Both the position numbers and the translations under genes were made by a program. The notes under the pieces were generated by a model, which worked only from the letters and a program-made list of their open reading frames with translations, was not told the DNA's origin and did not search any database. Shown in pieces: positions 25,469 to 34,939 of a stretch of 64,000 nt of DNA (position 1 is its first letter; each line of letters begins with the position of its first letter). This stretch comes from Haloarcula laminariae (GTDB taxonomy: Archaea; Halobacteriota; Halobacteria; Halobacteriales; Haloarculaceae): assembly GCF_025457605.1 (NCBI RefSeq), contig NZ_JAMZFY010000001.1, forward strand, positions 1,984,001-2,048,000, given 5' to 3'.

Positions 25469-26116
25469 TTACTCCCAGTACGCGTCTTTGAATCCCGGCG
25501 TCCCGAGTTCGTGGAGATCGCGGGACACTTCGCCGACCTCGGTCTGGAGGCCCTCGTGGTAGTCGACGAGGCGGTCCCGCAGTTCGTCGTGTTCGCGGGA
25601 AAGAATCTGAACGGCGGTCAGGGCCGCGTTGAACGACTTCCCGGCGTCGACGGCGGTGATGGGCGCGCCCTGTGGCATGCCGATGACGCTGTCGACGGAC
25701 TTCTCCTGGACCGGGACGCCGATGACCGGCAGCGGGTAGGCGATGCTCGCGGTCATGTTCGGCAGGTCGGCTGATTTGCCCCCCGCGCCCGCGATGATGA
25801 CATCGACGCCCCGCGCCTCGGCCGTCTCCGCGTAGGCGTACATCAGGTCCGGCGTCCGGTGGGCCGAACAGACGAACGTCTCGAAGGTAAAGCGGGCGTC
25901 CGGCGCGTCGGTGTAGTCGGTCTGTTCCGCGAAGTCGAGCTCCGTCGCCAGCGCCTCGTACGCGCCCGGGCGCTTCCCCTGCCCGCCGGCCATCGTCGGC
26001 AGGTCCGAGTCCGACCCCATGACGATGCCGACGTCGGGCGTCTCGTCGTCCGGGACGTCCATCTCGGCTTCCTCGTGTAGCTGGTCGATTATCGACTGGA
26101 CGCTGTCCGCTGTCAT
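25469..26116 (-). CDS. purE: N5-carboxyaminoimidazole ribonucleotide mutase PurE
   Basis: 215 aa. Core motifs are GIVMGSDSDLPTM, FVCSAHRTPDLMYAYAE, VIIAGAGGKSADLPNMTAS and PVIGVPVQEKSVDS. The GSDSD loop and the His of SAHR are the catalytic elements that rearrange N5-CAIR to CAIR in purine synthesis. An extra N-terminal stretch of about 28 acidic residues and a roughly 15-residue insertion after the first motif are haloarchaeal features. No purK is visible next to it. Confidence 0.93.
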   Translation of the reverse strand: MTADSVQSIIDQLHEEAEMDVPDDETPDVGIVMGSDSDLPTMAGGQGKRPGAYEALATELDFAEQTDYTDAPDARFTFETFVCSAHRTPDLMYAYAETAEARGVDVIIAGAGGKSADLPNMTASIAYPLPVIGVPVQEKSVDSVIGMPQGAPITAVDAGKSFNAALTAVQILSREHDELRDRLVDYHEGLQTEVGEVSRDLHELGTPGFKDAYWE

Positions 26117-26165
26117 GGTCGGGAGTCGGACGGGGAGGGGCCTAAGTGTGGGCGGTTCGGAGCCG

Positions 26166-26558
26166 TCACCCCTCGCCCAGCACCGATTCGAGCGCGTCGT
26201 AACACGCCGTCGAGTCGGTCGGGAAGCACCTGAGCGGCCGCGTCTCGCCGGCGACGCTGATTCTGAGTGCGCCCCGCTTCCGGTAGGTGAGGGCAGTACT
26301 GGCGAGCCCGGCGACGGCGAAGCCGGCCGCGAGCGGGAGGCTGCGGCCGACGGAGGCGATGCCGAACCCGACGAGCCCGACGCTCATCACGACGAGAAAC
26401 CAGTCGATGTCCTGCAGGGTCACGTCGACGATGCCGGACAGGGGAACCGTGACCGACTCGTCGTCGGGGCGGTCGAGCAGCACCCGGCTCTCGGTGACGG
26501 TAATTCGGCCGCCACGCCGGAGCGTGCCCTCGTACACCGTCCCGCCGTCGTCGGTCAT
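26166..26558 (-). CDS. Membrane protein with PH-like strands (130 aa)
   Basis: Residues 5-45 are a beta-rich segment (VYEGTLRRGGRITVTESRVLL) like small PH-type domains. Residues about 52-92 hold two membrane helices (WFLVVMSVGLVGFGIASVG; LPLAAGFAVAGLASTALTY). The last 35 residues are soluble. It lies three bases after the permease stop and is likely co-transcribed. Role unknown; perhaps an accessory to the transporter. Confidence 0.6.
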   Translation of the reverse strand: MTDDGGTVYEGTLRRGGRITVTESRVLLDRPDDESVTVPLSGIVDVTLQDIDWFLVVMSVGLVGFGIASVGRSLPLAAGFAVAGLASTALTYRKRGALRISVAGETRPLRCFPTDSTACYDALESVLGEG

Positions 26559-26561
26559 CTG

Positions 26562-28208
26562 TCAGTCGTCACTGGAGGTCGGCGGTCGGTCGCCGCCGCG
26601 GCCGCGCAGACGGTCGAAAGAGGAGACGAACTCCTCGTCGTCCTCGGTCAGCGCCGCCCACGCGCTGAGGCCGCGCTCCTCGCGAGTGCCGGGGATGGTG
26701 TTGTCGAGGATGAAGGCCACGACGCCCCCGACGACCATCCCGGTGCCGCCGACGACGAACAGGGTCGTCGCCACGACATCGGTGCCGAGTACGGCGCCCA
26801 GCACCGGGACGTTCGCAAGTCCCTGCTGGAGCGCCGTCGAACCGCCCGCCTCCATCCCCTGCCCGACCTGGCTCATGTACTCTGGAACGGCCAGGCCGGC
26901 AAACAGCGCAAAGCCGACGATGAAGACATTGCGGTTGGCGTCCAGGTCGACGTACTTCAGCTGCGAGAGGCCGACGGCGGCTATCTGACCGAACATGACC
27001 ATGTAGAGGCCGCCGATGATGGGCGCAGGGATAGTCGCGAACAGCTCCCCCATCGGGCCGAAGTACCCGACGAGAATCATCACCGCGGCCCCTATCTGGA
27101 CGACGTATCGGGAGGCGACGCCCGTGATGGCGATGGCGCCGACATTCTCGGTGTAGGACGTACAGCCGTTGCCGGTGCCCATGATACCGGCGAAGACGTT
27201 GCCGACCCCTTCCATCCCGATGCCGTGGTCGATGCGCTTCGCGCTCGGCGCGCCCTTCCCGGCGATGCGGGCGACCGAGTGGTAGTCCCCGAAGCTCTCG
27301 ACGACGGACGCGAGCATCCCGGCCATCATACCGACGATGAAGCCGGGCGTGAACTGCGGCAGCCCCCACTGGAACGGGTAGATGGGCTGGACCAGGGGGG
27401 CGCTCGTGACGCTCCCCAGAGCGACGTAGCTCACCGACCCCTCGGCGAAGACGCCGGTCACCGAGAGGACCGCGGCGACGCCCCACGCGAACGCGATACC
27501 GAGGAGAACCGGGAACAGCTTGAACGCCCGGTGGCGCCGGTCGAGATACTGCGAGAAGGCGACGATAGAGAGCATCGTCAGCCCGAGCAGCCACCAGTTC
27601 TGTCCGGTGCCGGGCGCGCCGGCGTTCGGGTTTGCGATCTGTGGGACGTTGAACAGCGCGAGCCCGATGAGCGCGATGACGGGCGCGATGACCACCGGCC
27701 CCATGTACCGCTTGAGCTTCCCCATCACGCCGGTGTAGCCGATGACCAGCTCGACGATTCCGGCGACGATGACCGCCCCCTGTAACTCGACGAGCATCGT
27801 CTGCCAGTCGGCCCCTTGCTGGGCCAACACTCCGATGATGGCCAGTCCGGGCGCGAGCATCGAGAACGTCCCGCCCTGCACGATGGGATAGCGGTTCCCG
27901 ATTGTCGTCTGGGCCAGCGTCGCGATACCCGAGACGACGAAGAACGTGCCGATGAGGCGGCCCACCTGTCCTGGCGCCGCCTCGAACATCCCCATCGCGC
28001 CCGCCAGCCCCAGCGGAATCGCGACGGATGCGCCTATCATCGTCAGGTAGTGTTGCACGCCGAGCAGTATCGATTCACCTCTCGGGGGCCTGTCCTCGAT
28101 ACCGTACTCAACGAATCCGGCAGCCGAGGGGTCACCCGCGACGTTCGGCCCTTCCGGCGTGAAATCTTTCTCCACTTCCTCGAAGTCGTCCGTGTCGTCG
28201 GGACTCAT
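26562..28208 (-). CDS. Uracil/xanthine permease (NCS2 family)
   Basis: 548 aa with about 14 helices. Signatures are LLGVQHYLTMIGASVAIPLG at the N-terminus, the QGGTFSMLAP loop, and the substrate-binding region VESFGDYHSVARIAGKGAPS with the conserved acidic residue of NCS2 carriers, followed by GMGNVF-like GVGNVFAGIMGTGNGCTSYT. It takes up nucleobases driven by an ion gradient. The purine gene purE lies close by, but substrate preference cannot be read from the sequence. Confidence 0.9.
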   Translation of the reverse strand: MSPDDTDDFEEVEKDFTPEGPNVAGDPSAAGFVEYGIEDRPPRGESILLGVQHYLTMIGASVAIPLGLAGAMGMFEAAPGQVGRLIGTFFVVSGIATLAQTTIGNRYPIVQGGTFSMLAPGLAIIGVLAQQGADWQTMLVELQGAVIVAGIVELVIGYTGVMGKLKRYMGPVVIAPVIALIGLALFNVPQIANPNAGAPGTGQNWWLLGLTMLSIVAFSQYLDRRHRAFKLFPVLLGIAFAWGVAAVLSVTGVFAEGSVSYVALGSVTSAPLVQPIYPFQWGLPQFTPGFIVGMMAGMLASVVESFGDYHSVARIAGKGAPSAKRIDHGIGMEGVGNVFAGIMGTGNGCTSYTENVGAIAITGVASRYVVQIGAAVMILVGYFGPMGELFATIPAPIIGGLYMVMFGQIAAVGLSQLKYVDLDANRNVFIVGFALFAGLAVPEYMSQVGQGMEAGGSTALQQGLANVPVLGAVLGTDVVATTLFVVGGTGMVVGGVVAFILDNTIPGTREERGLSAWAALTEDDEEFVSSFDRLRGRGGDRPPTSSDD

Positions 28209-28504
28209 TCCTAACTACGATGGGAGTAGCCACGACGCCACAAATCACTTGCCTGTTGGCGCGACATTGGCCAGTTCCTCGCTGGAGAGACAGTTCAGCT
28301 CGCCTACCGATACCGCGGCCGGACATTACACAGCACAGTTTGGTACGCAATCGCCACCGGTGCCGTGCGGTTTGTGCGCGCCCGTCAGCGCGGTGGCGTC
28401 AAGGCGGACGGCCGGCTATCCACGCCCTTTCGCGTGGCCACGACGACGAACTAACCGATTCGGAAAGGAAAACGCTCTTGGCCCACAGTCACGCACCTGC
28501 GGGC
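28209..28504. other. Intergenic region between permease and HEAT-repeat gene
   Basis: About 296 bases separating divergent genes. The GC content is chromosomal, without a clear TATA box except an AT-rich aaaggaaaacgc near 28464-28475 ahead of the downstream gene. The reading frame of the HEAT-repeat gene stays open leftward here, but the codons lose the family pattern. Nothing else recognised. Confidence 0.4.
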
Positions 28505-29779
28505 ATGAGCAACGGGGACGACGAGCCGGCGGACGACACCGCCGACGAGGAAACCAGCGACGTGCCTGACACGACGGTCACCGCCGAGGCCCTCCAGGAG
28601 CGCCTCGACGAGGCCGAAGAGGAACTGGAGGCGGCCGAGACGGAGGCCGCCCTGGACGGCGTCGAGGAACGCCTCGACAGCGTCGAGAGCGACCTGGACG
28701 CGCTCCCGGAACCGGACGAGGACGACGAGGAAGACGACCCCGCCGAGGAGGTCGAGTCCCGACTCGCCGACCTCCGGGAGGACCTCGAAGCGCAGCGGGG
28801 CCCCTACGCCGAGGACGTCGTCGGACTTCTCGAAGACGCACAGGCGACGCTCACCGACAGCGAGTGGACCGACGACGGCCGGGCGGACGCGCTCGCCGCC
28901 GTCGACGCGTTCCTCGGCGAGGTCGCCGACTACCTCGACCGCGACGTGGACGCGGGAGACGACCTGAGTGAGGCCGCAGACGCCGTCGGTTCGGTGGCCG
29001 ATGCCGTCGCCGACGCCGGCCTCGACCCCGACGCGGACACGGACACTATCACGGACCTGCTTTCCGCCGCCGAGACGCTGGAGTCGGACCTCGAATCGGC
29101 CGAGGTCTGGAGCGACCTCACCGTCCAGGAACAGCTCGACGCCAAGGGGTTCTACGACATCCTGACCAACGAGAACCGCAAGGACTTCCCGCCGGAGTGG
29201 AACGCCGCGAAGCTCCACGCCCGGGAGGGGAACCTCGACCTCGTCCTCTATGCGTTCGACAAGCTGAGCTCGGACTTCATGGAGGAGTACTTCCTCGACA
29301 TCTTCTATCACCTCGGCAGCGACGCGGAGCCGGCCTTCGAGAAGATGCACGAACTCGCCCAGAAGCGCAACAAAGGCCCCATCAAGGTGCTCGGGCAGAT
29401 CGGCGACGACCGCGCCTGCGAGACCCTCCACGAGTTCATCGACGGGGACGGCGACCCCGCGCTCCAGAAGGTGACGCTGCGCGCGCTTGGCGCCATCGGC
29501 AGCGCCGACTCGGTCCAGCCCGTCGCGAACCGGCTGGACGCCGACAACCCCGAGGTCCGCTCGGTCGCGGCCCGGGCGCTGGGGCTGCTCGGTGACACCC
29601 GCGCAATCGACCCGCTCGCGGACGTACTGGAGGCCGACGACAGCGACGAGGTCCGGGCCTCCGCCGCGTGGGCGCTGCGCCAGGTTGGGACCGAGAGCGC
29701 GCTGGCGGAGGCCGCGAAGTACACCGACGACCGCGCGTATCTCGTCCAGTCCGAGGCCGAGAAGGCCGCCGGCGCGTAG
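28505..29779 (+). CDS. Acidic coiled-coil / HEAT-repeat protein
   Basis: 424 aa from ATG 28505. Residues 20-220 are a very acidic coiled-coil region (EALQERLDEAEEELEAAETE and similar). Residues about 280-420 contain HEAT/PBS-type repeats, for example LGAIGSADSVQPVANRLDAD, ALGLLGDTRAIDPLADVLEA and AAWALRQVGTESALAEAAKY. Such repeats make protein-interaction surfaces. Partner unknown. Upstream in-frame codons exist but do not look like this protein. Confidence 0.75.
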   Translation: MSNGDDEPADDTADEETSDVPDTTVTAEALQERLDEAEEELEAAETEAALDGVEERLDSVESDLDALPEPDEDDEEDDPAEEVESRLADLREDLEAQRGPYAEDVVGLLEDAQATLTDSEWTDDGRADALAAVDAFLGEVADYLDRDVDAGDDLSEAADAVGSVADAVADAGLDPDADTDTITDLLSAAETLESDLESAEVWSDLTVQEQLDAKGFYDILTNENRKDFPPEWNAAKLHAREGNLDLVLYAFDKLSSDFMEEYFLDIFYHLGSDAEPAFEKMHELAQKRNKGPIKVLGQIGDDRACETLHEFIDGDGDPALQKVTLRALGAIGSADSVQPVANRLDADNPEVRSVAARALGLLGDTRAIDPLADVLEADDSDEVRASAAWALRQVGTESALAEAAKYTDDRAYLVQSEAEKAAGA

Positions 29780-29784
29780 CTAAC

Positions 29785-29793
29785 TCTTTTATA
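29785..29793 (+). promoter_or_regulatory. TATA box for the phospholipase-D-family gene
   Basis: The bases ctcttttatac at about 29784-29794 form an archaeal TATA box roughly 25-30 bases before the ATG at 29817. A leaderless or nearly leaderless mRNA is therefore likely. Confidence 0.5.
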
Positions 29794-29816
29794 CGGAGGC
29801 GGGGCCAGCCCCGCCG

Positions 29817-31349
29817 ATGCGATTCCGGCTGCTGCTCGTCGTCGCGCTCGTCTGCTGTAGCGGCGTCACCGCCGGGTTCGCCGGGCCGTCACCGGTCACC
29901 GACAGCGCCCGGCACTCGGTCAGCGAGGCCCCGGCGCAACCGACGGCTACGACCGGTTCACTGCCGCTGACAGGTGCCCAGCCCGAGGACGACGCGGTCA
30001 CCAGTCCCGCCATCCACGCCGTCTACCCGGACCCGGTCCGTGGCGGCGACCGGGGCGAGTTCGTCGTGCTCGCGCTACCGAACGGGACCGCGCTGGGGCG
30101 CTACACCATCACCGACGGCGACACGGCGGCCCCGCTCCCGAAGCGGACGGCCAGCGGTCGGGTCGCCGTGACCGACGCCCCCGAGAGCGTCAGAAACCTC
30201 ACCGGCTACCCGGTCGTCGGCTTGGACGACGCCCCGGCGCTGGCCAACGGGGGCGACAGCGTCCGGCTCGTGCGGAACGGCAGTACCGTCGCGCGCGTCC
30301 GCTACGACGACACCGAAGAGGGCGAGCTGGCTGTCGTCGCAGGGTCGTCGGTCCAGTGGCGCCCGCTCGGCGCGACCGAGCGCCCAGTCGTCACCGGCGG
30401 CTCAGGCGAGGTCCGGGCCTTTACGCTCCCGGACGCTCCCGGGGCACCGCTCGCGCCGATACGGAACGCGACATCGCGGGTGTATCTGGCCGGGTACACC
30501 CTCTCCTCGGAGCGTGTCGCCGACGCGCTGGTCGCCGCCCACCGCCGCGGCGCCGAGGTGCGCGTCCTGCTGGAGGGGGAGCCCGTCGGCGGGCGCACCC
30601 GCACTGAAGCGACGACGCTCGACCGCCTGAACGAGGCGGGTATCGAGATCCGCGTGGTCGCCGGACCCCGGGCGCGGTACCGCTACCACCACGCGAAGTA
30701 CGCCGTCGCGGACGACCAAGCGGTCGTCATGACCGAGAACTGGAAGCCCGCGGGAACGGGCGGCCGGAGCAGCCGCGGGTGGGGCGTCGCGACGAGCCAG
30801 TCCCGGGTCGTCGCTGGACTGACCGAGACCTTCCGCGCGGACGCCGGCTGGCGCGACGCGGCGGCGTGGGACGACTTCCGCGAGGGGCGGTCGTTCCAGC
30901 GCGGCGAGGCGGCAAACGCCAGTTACCCCAAGGCGTTCGACGCGACCACCGTCCCGGTCGAGCGGACCGAGCTACTGGTGACACCCGACAACGCCCAGTC
31001 CGCACTCGTCGCCGAGCTCGACGCCGCGAACGACTCTATCGACGTAGTACAACCGACCGTCGGCGGCTGGGACGAGCCGCTCGTGCGGGCGCTCCGTCGG
31101 GCCGCGAAGCGCGGCGTCGATGTCCGTCTCCTCCTGAGTTCGGCGTGGTACGCCCGCGAGGAGAACCGAAAGAAAGTGGAGCGGTACAACTCCTGGGCCG
31201 ACCGCACCGGGTCGCCGCTGTCGGCGAAGCTAGCAGAGCCCGGCGACCGCTACGCGAAGATACACGCCAAGGGGGCGGTACTCGACGACGACCGGGTGAT
31301 AGTCGGGAGCCTCAACTGGAACCCTGTCCATAGCTTGTTATACCAATAG
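29817..31349 (+). pseudogene. Secreted phospholipase-D-family protein, truncated by island insertion
   Basis: 510 codons remain. Residues 1-26 are a signal peptide, with a lipobox-like Cys pair at 13-14. Residues about 60-200 resemble a lamin-tail-type beta domain. The first PLD motif is YHHAKYAVADDQAVVMTENW (HxK) and the second is KIHAKGAVLDDDRVIVGSLN. Just after GSLNWN, where the family normally continues for about 40 or more residues, the sequence changes to PVHSLLYQ and stops. Base composition drops at the same point and an integrase gene follows 14 bases later. The intact relative would be an exported PLD-type hydrolase. The remaining part has both HKD motifs, so residual activity is possible. 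Confidence 0.8.
31310..31340. other. Predicted left attachment junction of the genomic island
   Basis: Here the phospholipase-D reading frame leaves its family consensus (after ggagcctcaactggaac) and the sequence turns from GC-rich chromosome to AT-richer island DNA. The tyrosine integrase starts at 31364. The exact core site cannot be fixed because the right junction is outside the window. Confidence 0.5.
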
Positions 31350-31363
31350 TCCAATCACGACTT

Positions 31364-32860
31364 ATGGTCGCGTCAGGTGACGACCCAAACAGCTACAAGG
31401 ACCAGTTCAAGCGCGAGAGAGAACTCATCACTCAACAAAATGAGGAGGGGGAATACCGGATTCCAAGAGAGGAGGATCGCAGGGAACTGCGACTGTATGC
31501 AAATTCGGTAACCGACCGCGTGGACTACAGCTGCGCATTCAACTACATTGGTCGCCTCCGAAGGTTAGCGGAAGTGCTGGATAAGCCACTTAATGACTGC
31601 GATGTGGATGATATCAATTTGGGGATGGCAGATCTAGCGGAAAAAAATAAGGGCAAGGGAGAATCGTATTCTGACGGAACGCGTCGTCAGTACCTGCGAA
31701 CGGTAGAAGACTTTGGACAAGCACGCGATATCGATGCGCTTGCTGATATTGATGTCCCGTCGGTTACACAAGGAAAAATAGACGAGGAATGGGTGCTCGA
31801 TAAAGATGAGGTGTGGAGCTTAATCGAGGCAGCTGACAAGCCTCGAACGAAGGCTGTTATTGCTGTCTGTTGGGAATGTGCATGGAGAGCGACAGCGCTG
31901 ATGTCCTTAAAAGTCAAAGACTACGAAGAAGTAAATGAGGAGTACGGTTTGCTGTCTGCCCCACTTGACGTCGTCGGCGACAAAGGTGCTGGCGGCGACA
32001 AAAAACCGGTCACGGTTGCGAGAGGATACCTGGACAACTGGCTAAGCGAACATCCGCGAAGTGATGACACTGACTCGGCCCTGTTTTGTAGAACGGATAA
32101 GCAGCAGCACTACGGGAAGCACATGTCTTCTGAAGCAGTACGCCAACAGCTAAAGAGGGCAGCTAGAGACGCTGATATCGACGAGGACCGTGTGCATGTT
32201 CACTGCTTTCGGCACGCGCGGGTGACTTACATGAAGAGGTCGTCTGAATACGACGATATGGACATTGAACACACGTTAGATTGGGCCGAAGGCAGCAATC
32301 AAATGAAGCGGTACGCTCACATTTCACAGGAAGATAAGATTGCTTCTGTGTTGCAGGCCAGGGGTATAGAAGCCGAAACGGGTAATGTTGAGCCAGAATT
32401 CAAGGACTGTCCACGTTGCGGACGACAAATCCCATATGACGCTCGAAACTGCCCGTATTGCTCTGTTAGAGTAAACGAGAAGCCAGCTGACTGGTATCAG
32501 TTGTACTCCGAATTGCTGATTGATCCCGAAGAAGATGCCTTGTATAAAAAATACTCAGGTATGTCTAGTACAACACCGGCTCTGCAGCGTCTGCCACGCG
32601 AACAATTCTCGTGGGTTAATGCAGTCTTTATGTCATTCCTTGTGGAACGCGCTGGAATTGGAGAGCCTCCGGGAGCTCACGATGAAATTATGGATGTAAT
32701 TAATATAGATAATTTGCCCGAAGAAGCGATAGATAAGGTGAAGCACCTGATCCTATCTACAAGTTTCGCTGAGAACTATCAACTGCATCAAGCGGATTAT
32801 GAGTTAGCTGAGAATGAAGAATTTTTGGATTGGCTTCGTGGGGACAGTAATTTGGAGTAA
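31364..32860 (+). CDS. Tyrosine recombinase/integrase with a C-terminal zinc ribbon
   Basis: 498 aa. Residues 45-130 are the SAM-like core-binding domain. The catalytic domain has Arg175 (CAWRATALMSL), Lys214 in the beta-hairpin, His280-x-x-Arg283 (HCFRHARVTYM) and nucleophile Tyr317 (MKRYAHIS). Cys349/352 and 363/366 form a zinc ribbon, then a roughly 130-residue tail. This layout is found in haloarchaeal proviral and plasmid integrases. Codon use is AT-richer than in the chromosome. It probably inserted the island into the neighbouring phospholipase-D gene. Confidence 0.9.
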   Translation: MVASGDDPNSYKDQFKRERELITQQNEEGEYRIPREEDRRELRLYANSVTDRVDYSCAFNYIGRLRRLAEVLDKPLNDCDVDDINLGMADLAEKNKGKGESYSDGTRRQYLRTVEDFGQARDIDALADIDVPSVTQGKIDEEWVLDKDEVWSLIEAADKPRTKAVIAVCWECAWRATALMSLKVKDYEEVNEEYGLLSAPLDVVGDKGAGGDKKPVTVARGYLDNWLSEHPRSDDTDSALFCRTDKQQHYGKHMSSEAVRQQLKRAARDADIDEDRVHVHCFRHARVTYMKRSSEYDDMDIEHTLDWAEGSNQMKRYAHISQEDKIASVLQARGIEAETGNVEPEFKDCPRCGRQIPYDARNCPYCSVRVNEKPADWYQLYSELLIDPEEDALYKKYSGMSSTTPALQRLPREQFSWVNAVFMSFLVERAGIGEPPGAHDEIMDVINIDNLPEEAIDKVKHLILSTSFAENYQLHQADYELAENEEFLDWLRGDSNLE

Positions 32861-33160
32861 AGTGATGATTCGAATAGCCCGCTCAGAAAACATCGACCGG
32901 TTTGTCGATCATCGTTCCTCACGGATGATGGGAATAATCGGAAAATAGGTTTTCAAGTGTTCTATTAACCAGGCTACCGGTTTTTTGATTTTTCGGACTG
33001 TATTTGAATTGTGAGATCAATAGATGTAGAGTGTTACCTTGGTGATTTCTCGTATGTAGATTAGTGAGTGCGCGTAGCTTAGCGGATAGCAAATATCTGT
33101 TAATTTGCTATACGGCGAGGGTTTATAAGTAGCGAGTTTAGATAATTAGAATTATACGGA
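32861..33160. other. Intergenic region with a TATA box and a tRNA-like stretch
   Basis: 300 AT-rich bases. At about 33068-33110 the sequence gcgcgtagcttagcggatag has the A-box and D-arm look of a tRNA, followed by gcaaatatctgttaatttgc, a perfect six-base-pair stem around ctgtta. No matching T-arm or acceptor arm is present, so it is not a functional tRNA. The bases gtttataag near 33121-33129 form a TATA box about 33 bases before the transposase ATG. Confidence 0.4.
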
Positions 33161-34939
33161 ATGACTGAACATCAAGAGAGTTTTACAGAGAAACCATCGG
33201 ATAGTAATCAAAACAGCACAGAGCAATTTAAAAGCTTCAATCCAACCGCGACGGAAGATCCTGTCATTCCCTCTCCAGAAAGAGGGCGGCGAGACATTGA
33301 GTTACACAAACCGCTGTTTGTTGCGACGGCTCGATACAATCGGTCCGACAGCTACACCGATGGTAATGATGATCGAGATGAGAACAAAATTTTTGATGAG
33401 GAGTTGTGTGAGATTGCAGAGTTGGCCTTACAAACAGCTGGATTACAAATCAGTAGCGTAGGACTCCACAAAGTACGTGGGGTGATGCTTAGAGTGGCTC
33501 GTGATCTTGACTCGTTCGAAGACCTAGCTGAGCATGTTTCGGACTATTCCGATAACGAACTCAAGCAGTTTGGACTCCAGCGTGCTTACGAATCTTCAAC
33601 ATACAGAAAAGCGGCTAAAGCGTTGAAAAACACTGGTTCATTTGAGGACGTAGTTGAGGCGACGTTCATTGCGATTTACGCATTATTTCGCAGAGGTGTC
33701 CCGCTTCCTACATCAGTAGCTGAAAAGTACGAACTCGATTATGAGATGGGGCCGGCCGGGTCTGACTTTGCGGCTGGCCCGCGAGATCTGTCGCTGTATA
33801 ATCTTATAGAAGACTTGTTACAAGTTGTTCTGGCTGAACTTGACCTCAACCGTGAGGTGAACAAATCCCGAGATATTCGGAGCCTACTCGGAGTATTCGC
33901 ATACACAGCACATCATGAGTTGAGCATTGAGGATTACGATCAGTCAGCACATCATTCTCATGACCTTGACAATGCACTGAGCGGCTCATCGATCAGGGCC
34001 CACATCGACGATTTGGAACTGTGGCAAGTCGAAGAGATGTTTGACGATATCAATCAAGCGCTTCTAGAGTACGTCATTGAATCAGGGGTGATTTCGAAGT
34101 CCGTTATGGTTTCATACGATCTCACTGATGTACAGAGCATCAAAGCCACTGAATATGACGATATGTTTCGCACAGCGAATGGTCAGTGGCGCTTCGCATC
34201 GCTTTCGTTCACTGATCCAGCTCTTGACTTCTCGTTTGGCCTCCGGTTACTGAAATCGGAAAGTCAACGAGCACGTATGTTGAAGAATTTCCTTCGTGAT
34301 TTGACTTCGATGGTTGACGTTAAGTTATTCATGGCTGATCGGGGCTTCGATAGCCGAGAAGATATCGAGGCCTGTCGAGCGTTCATCCCCGAATCTTGGA
34401 TAATATGTGCTCAACACGACACACATCCTTCCGGACAAAACAATGACTATACGCGCCTCCGTGAGCAACTTGACCCTGGTGACACTGCTGTAGTTGAGTA
34501 TGCGGGCTACGATGAGTTGTATCCCTCGACGAAATTAATCGGTTACTCAGGGTCTAGTGACGATACTGATTCCATTGAGCCAGTTCGCGCGTTCTACACA
34601 GATATACAATTCCCAACAGACGATGACGAACGGGCGGAACTGATCACCGATATTAATTTCTGCTACAATCAGCGCGGGAAAATCGAATCCTTGTTCCGGA
34701 TGGCGAAAAACAAGTTCGATGTCTCTGCTGATACGAGTAATCCGGTGCGGAAAGCGTTCTATTTCAACATATCTGCCCTGTTCTATAATCTGTACAACAT
34801 CGTGAATACCGTTCCATCTCCGCGGAGTGGATTGGAACTTACAACCACGCAAAAAGAATTCTTGGAAGTCACCGAGAAGCTTGCTCTTGGCGGCCCAACT
34901 CTACCGGATGCGTTACAGTATCACAGGGAACACTACTAG
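33161..34939 (+). CDS. IS4-like DDE transposase homologue, coupled to a PCNA-like gene
   Basis: 592 aa, longer than most haloarchaeal IS4-type transposases (about 400). The catalytic set is Asp320 (VSYDLTDV), Asp393 (MADRGFDS) and Glu509 in YNQRGKIESLFRMAKNKF, which fits the IS4 Y-(2)-R-(3)-E-(6)-K motif (Y502, R505, E509, K516). Residues 1-200 are an extra helical region of unknown function. I see no terminal inverted repeats around it. Its TAG stop overlaps the GTG start of a sliding-clamp-like gene, so the pair is translated together. It may be an unusual mobile element or a domesticated transposase. Confidence 0.75.
   Translation: MTEHQESFTEKPSDSNQNSTEQFKSFNPTATEDPVIPSPERGRRDIELHKPLFVATARYNRSDSYTDGNDDRDENKIFDEELCEIAELALQTAGLQISSVGLHKVRGVMLRVARDLDSFEDLAEHVSDYSDNELKQFGLQRAYESSTYRKAAKALKNTGSFEDVVEATFIAIYALFRRGVPLPTSVAEKYELDYEMGPAGSDFAAGPRDLSLYNLIEDLLQVVLAELDLNREVNKSRDIRSLLGVFAYTAHHELSIEDYDQSAHHSHDLDNALSGSSIRAHIDDLELWQVEEMFDDINQALLEYVIESGVISKSVMVSYDLTDVQSIKATEYDDMFRTANGQWRFASLSFTDPALDFSFGLRLLKSESQRARMLKNFLRDLTSMVDVKLFMADRGFDSREDIEACRAFIPESWIICAQHDTHPSGQNNDYTRLREQLDPGDTAVVEYAGYDELYPSTKLIGYSGSSDDTDSIEPVRAFYTDIQFPTDDDERAELITDINFCYNQRGKIESLFRMAKNKFDVSADTSNPVRKAFYFNISALFYNLYNIVNTVPSPRSGLELTTTQKEFLEVTEKLALGGPTLPDALQYHREHY

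Noticed and set aside
26019-27785. 588-codon plus-strand frame over purE and the permease
   Set aside because: Antisense to two well-recognised genes, and of shadow-type composition.
33066-33130. Functional tRNA-Asn call
   Set aside because: A-box and an anticodon-like stem are present but the T-arm and acceptor stem do not pair.
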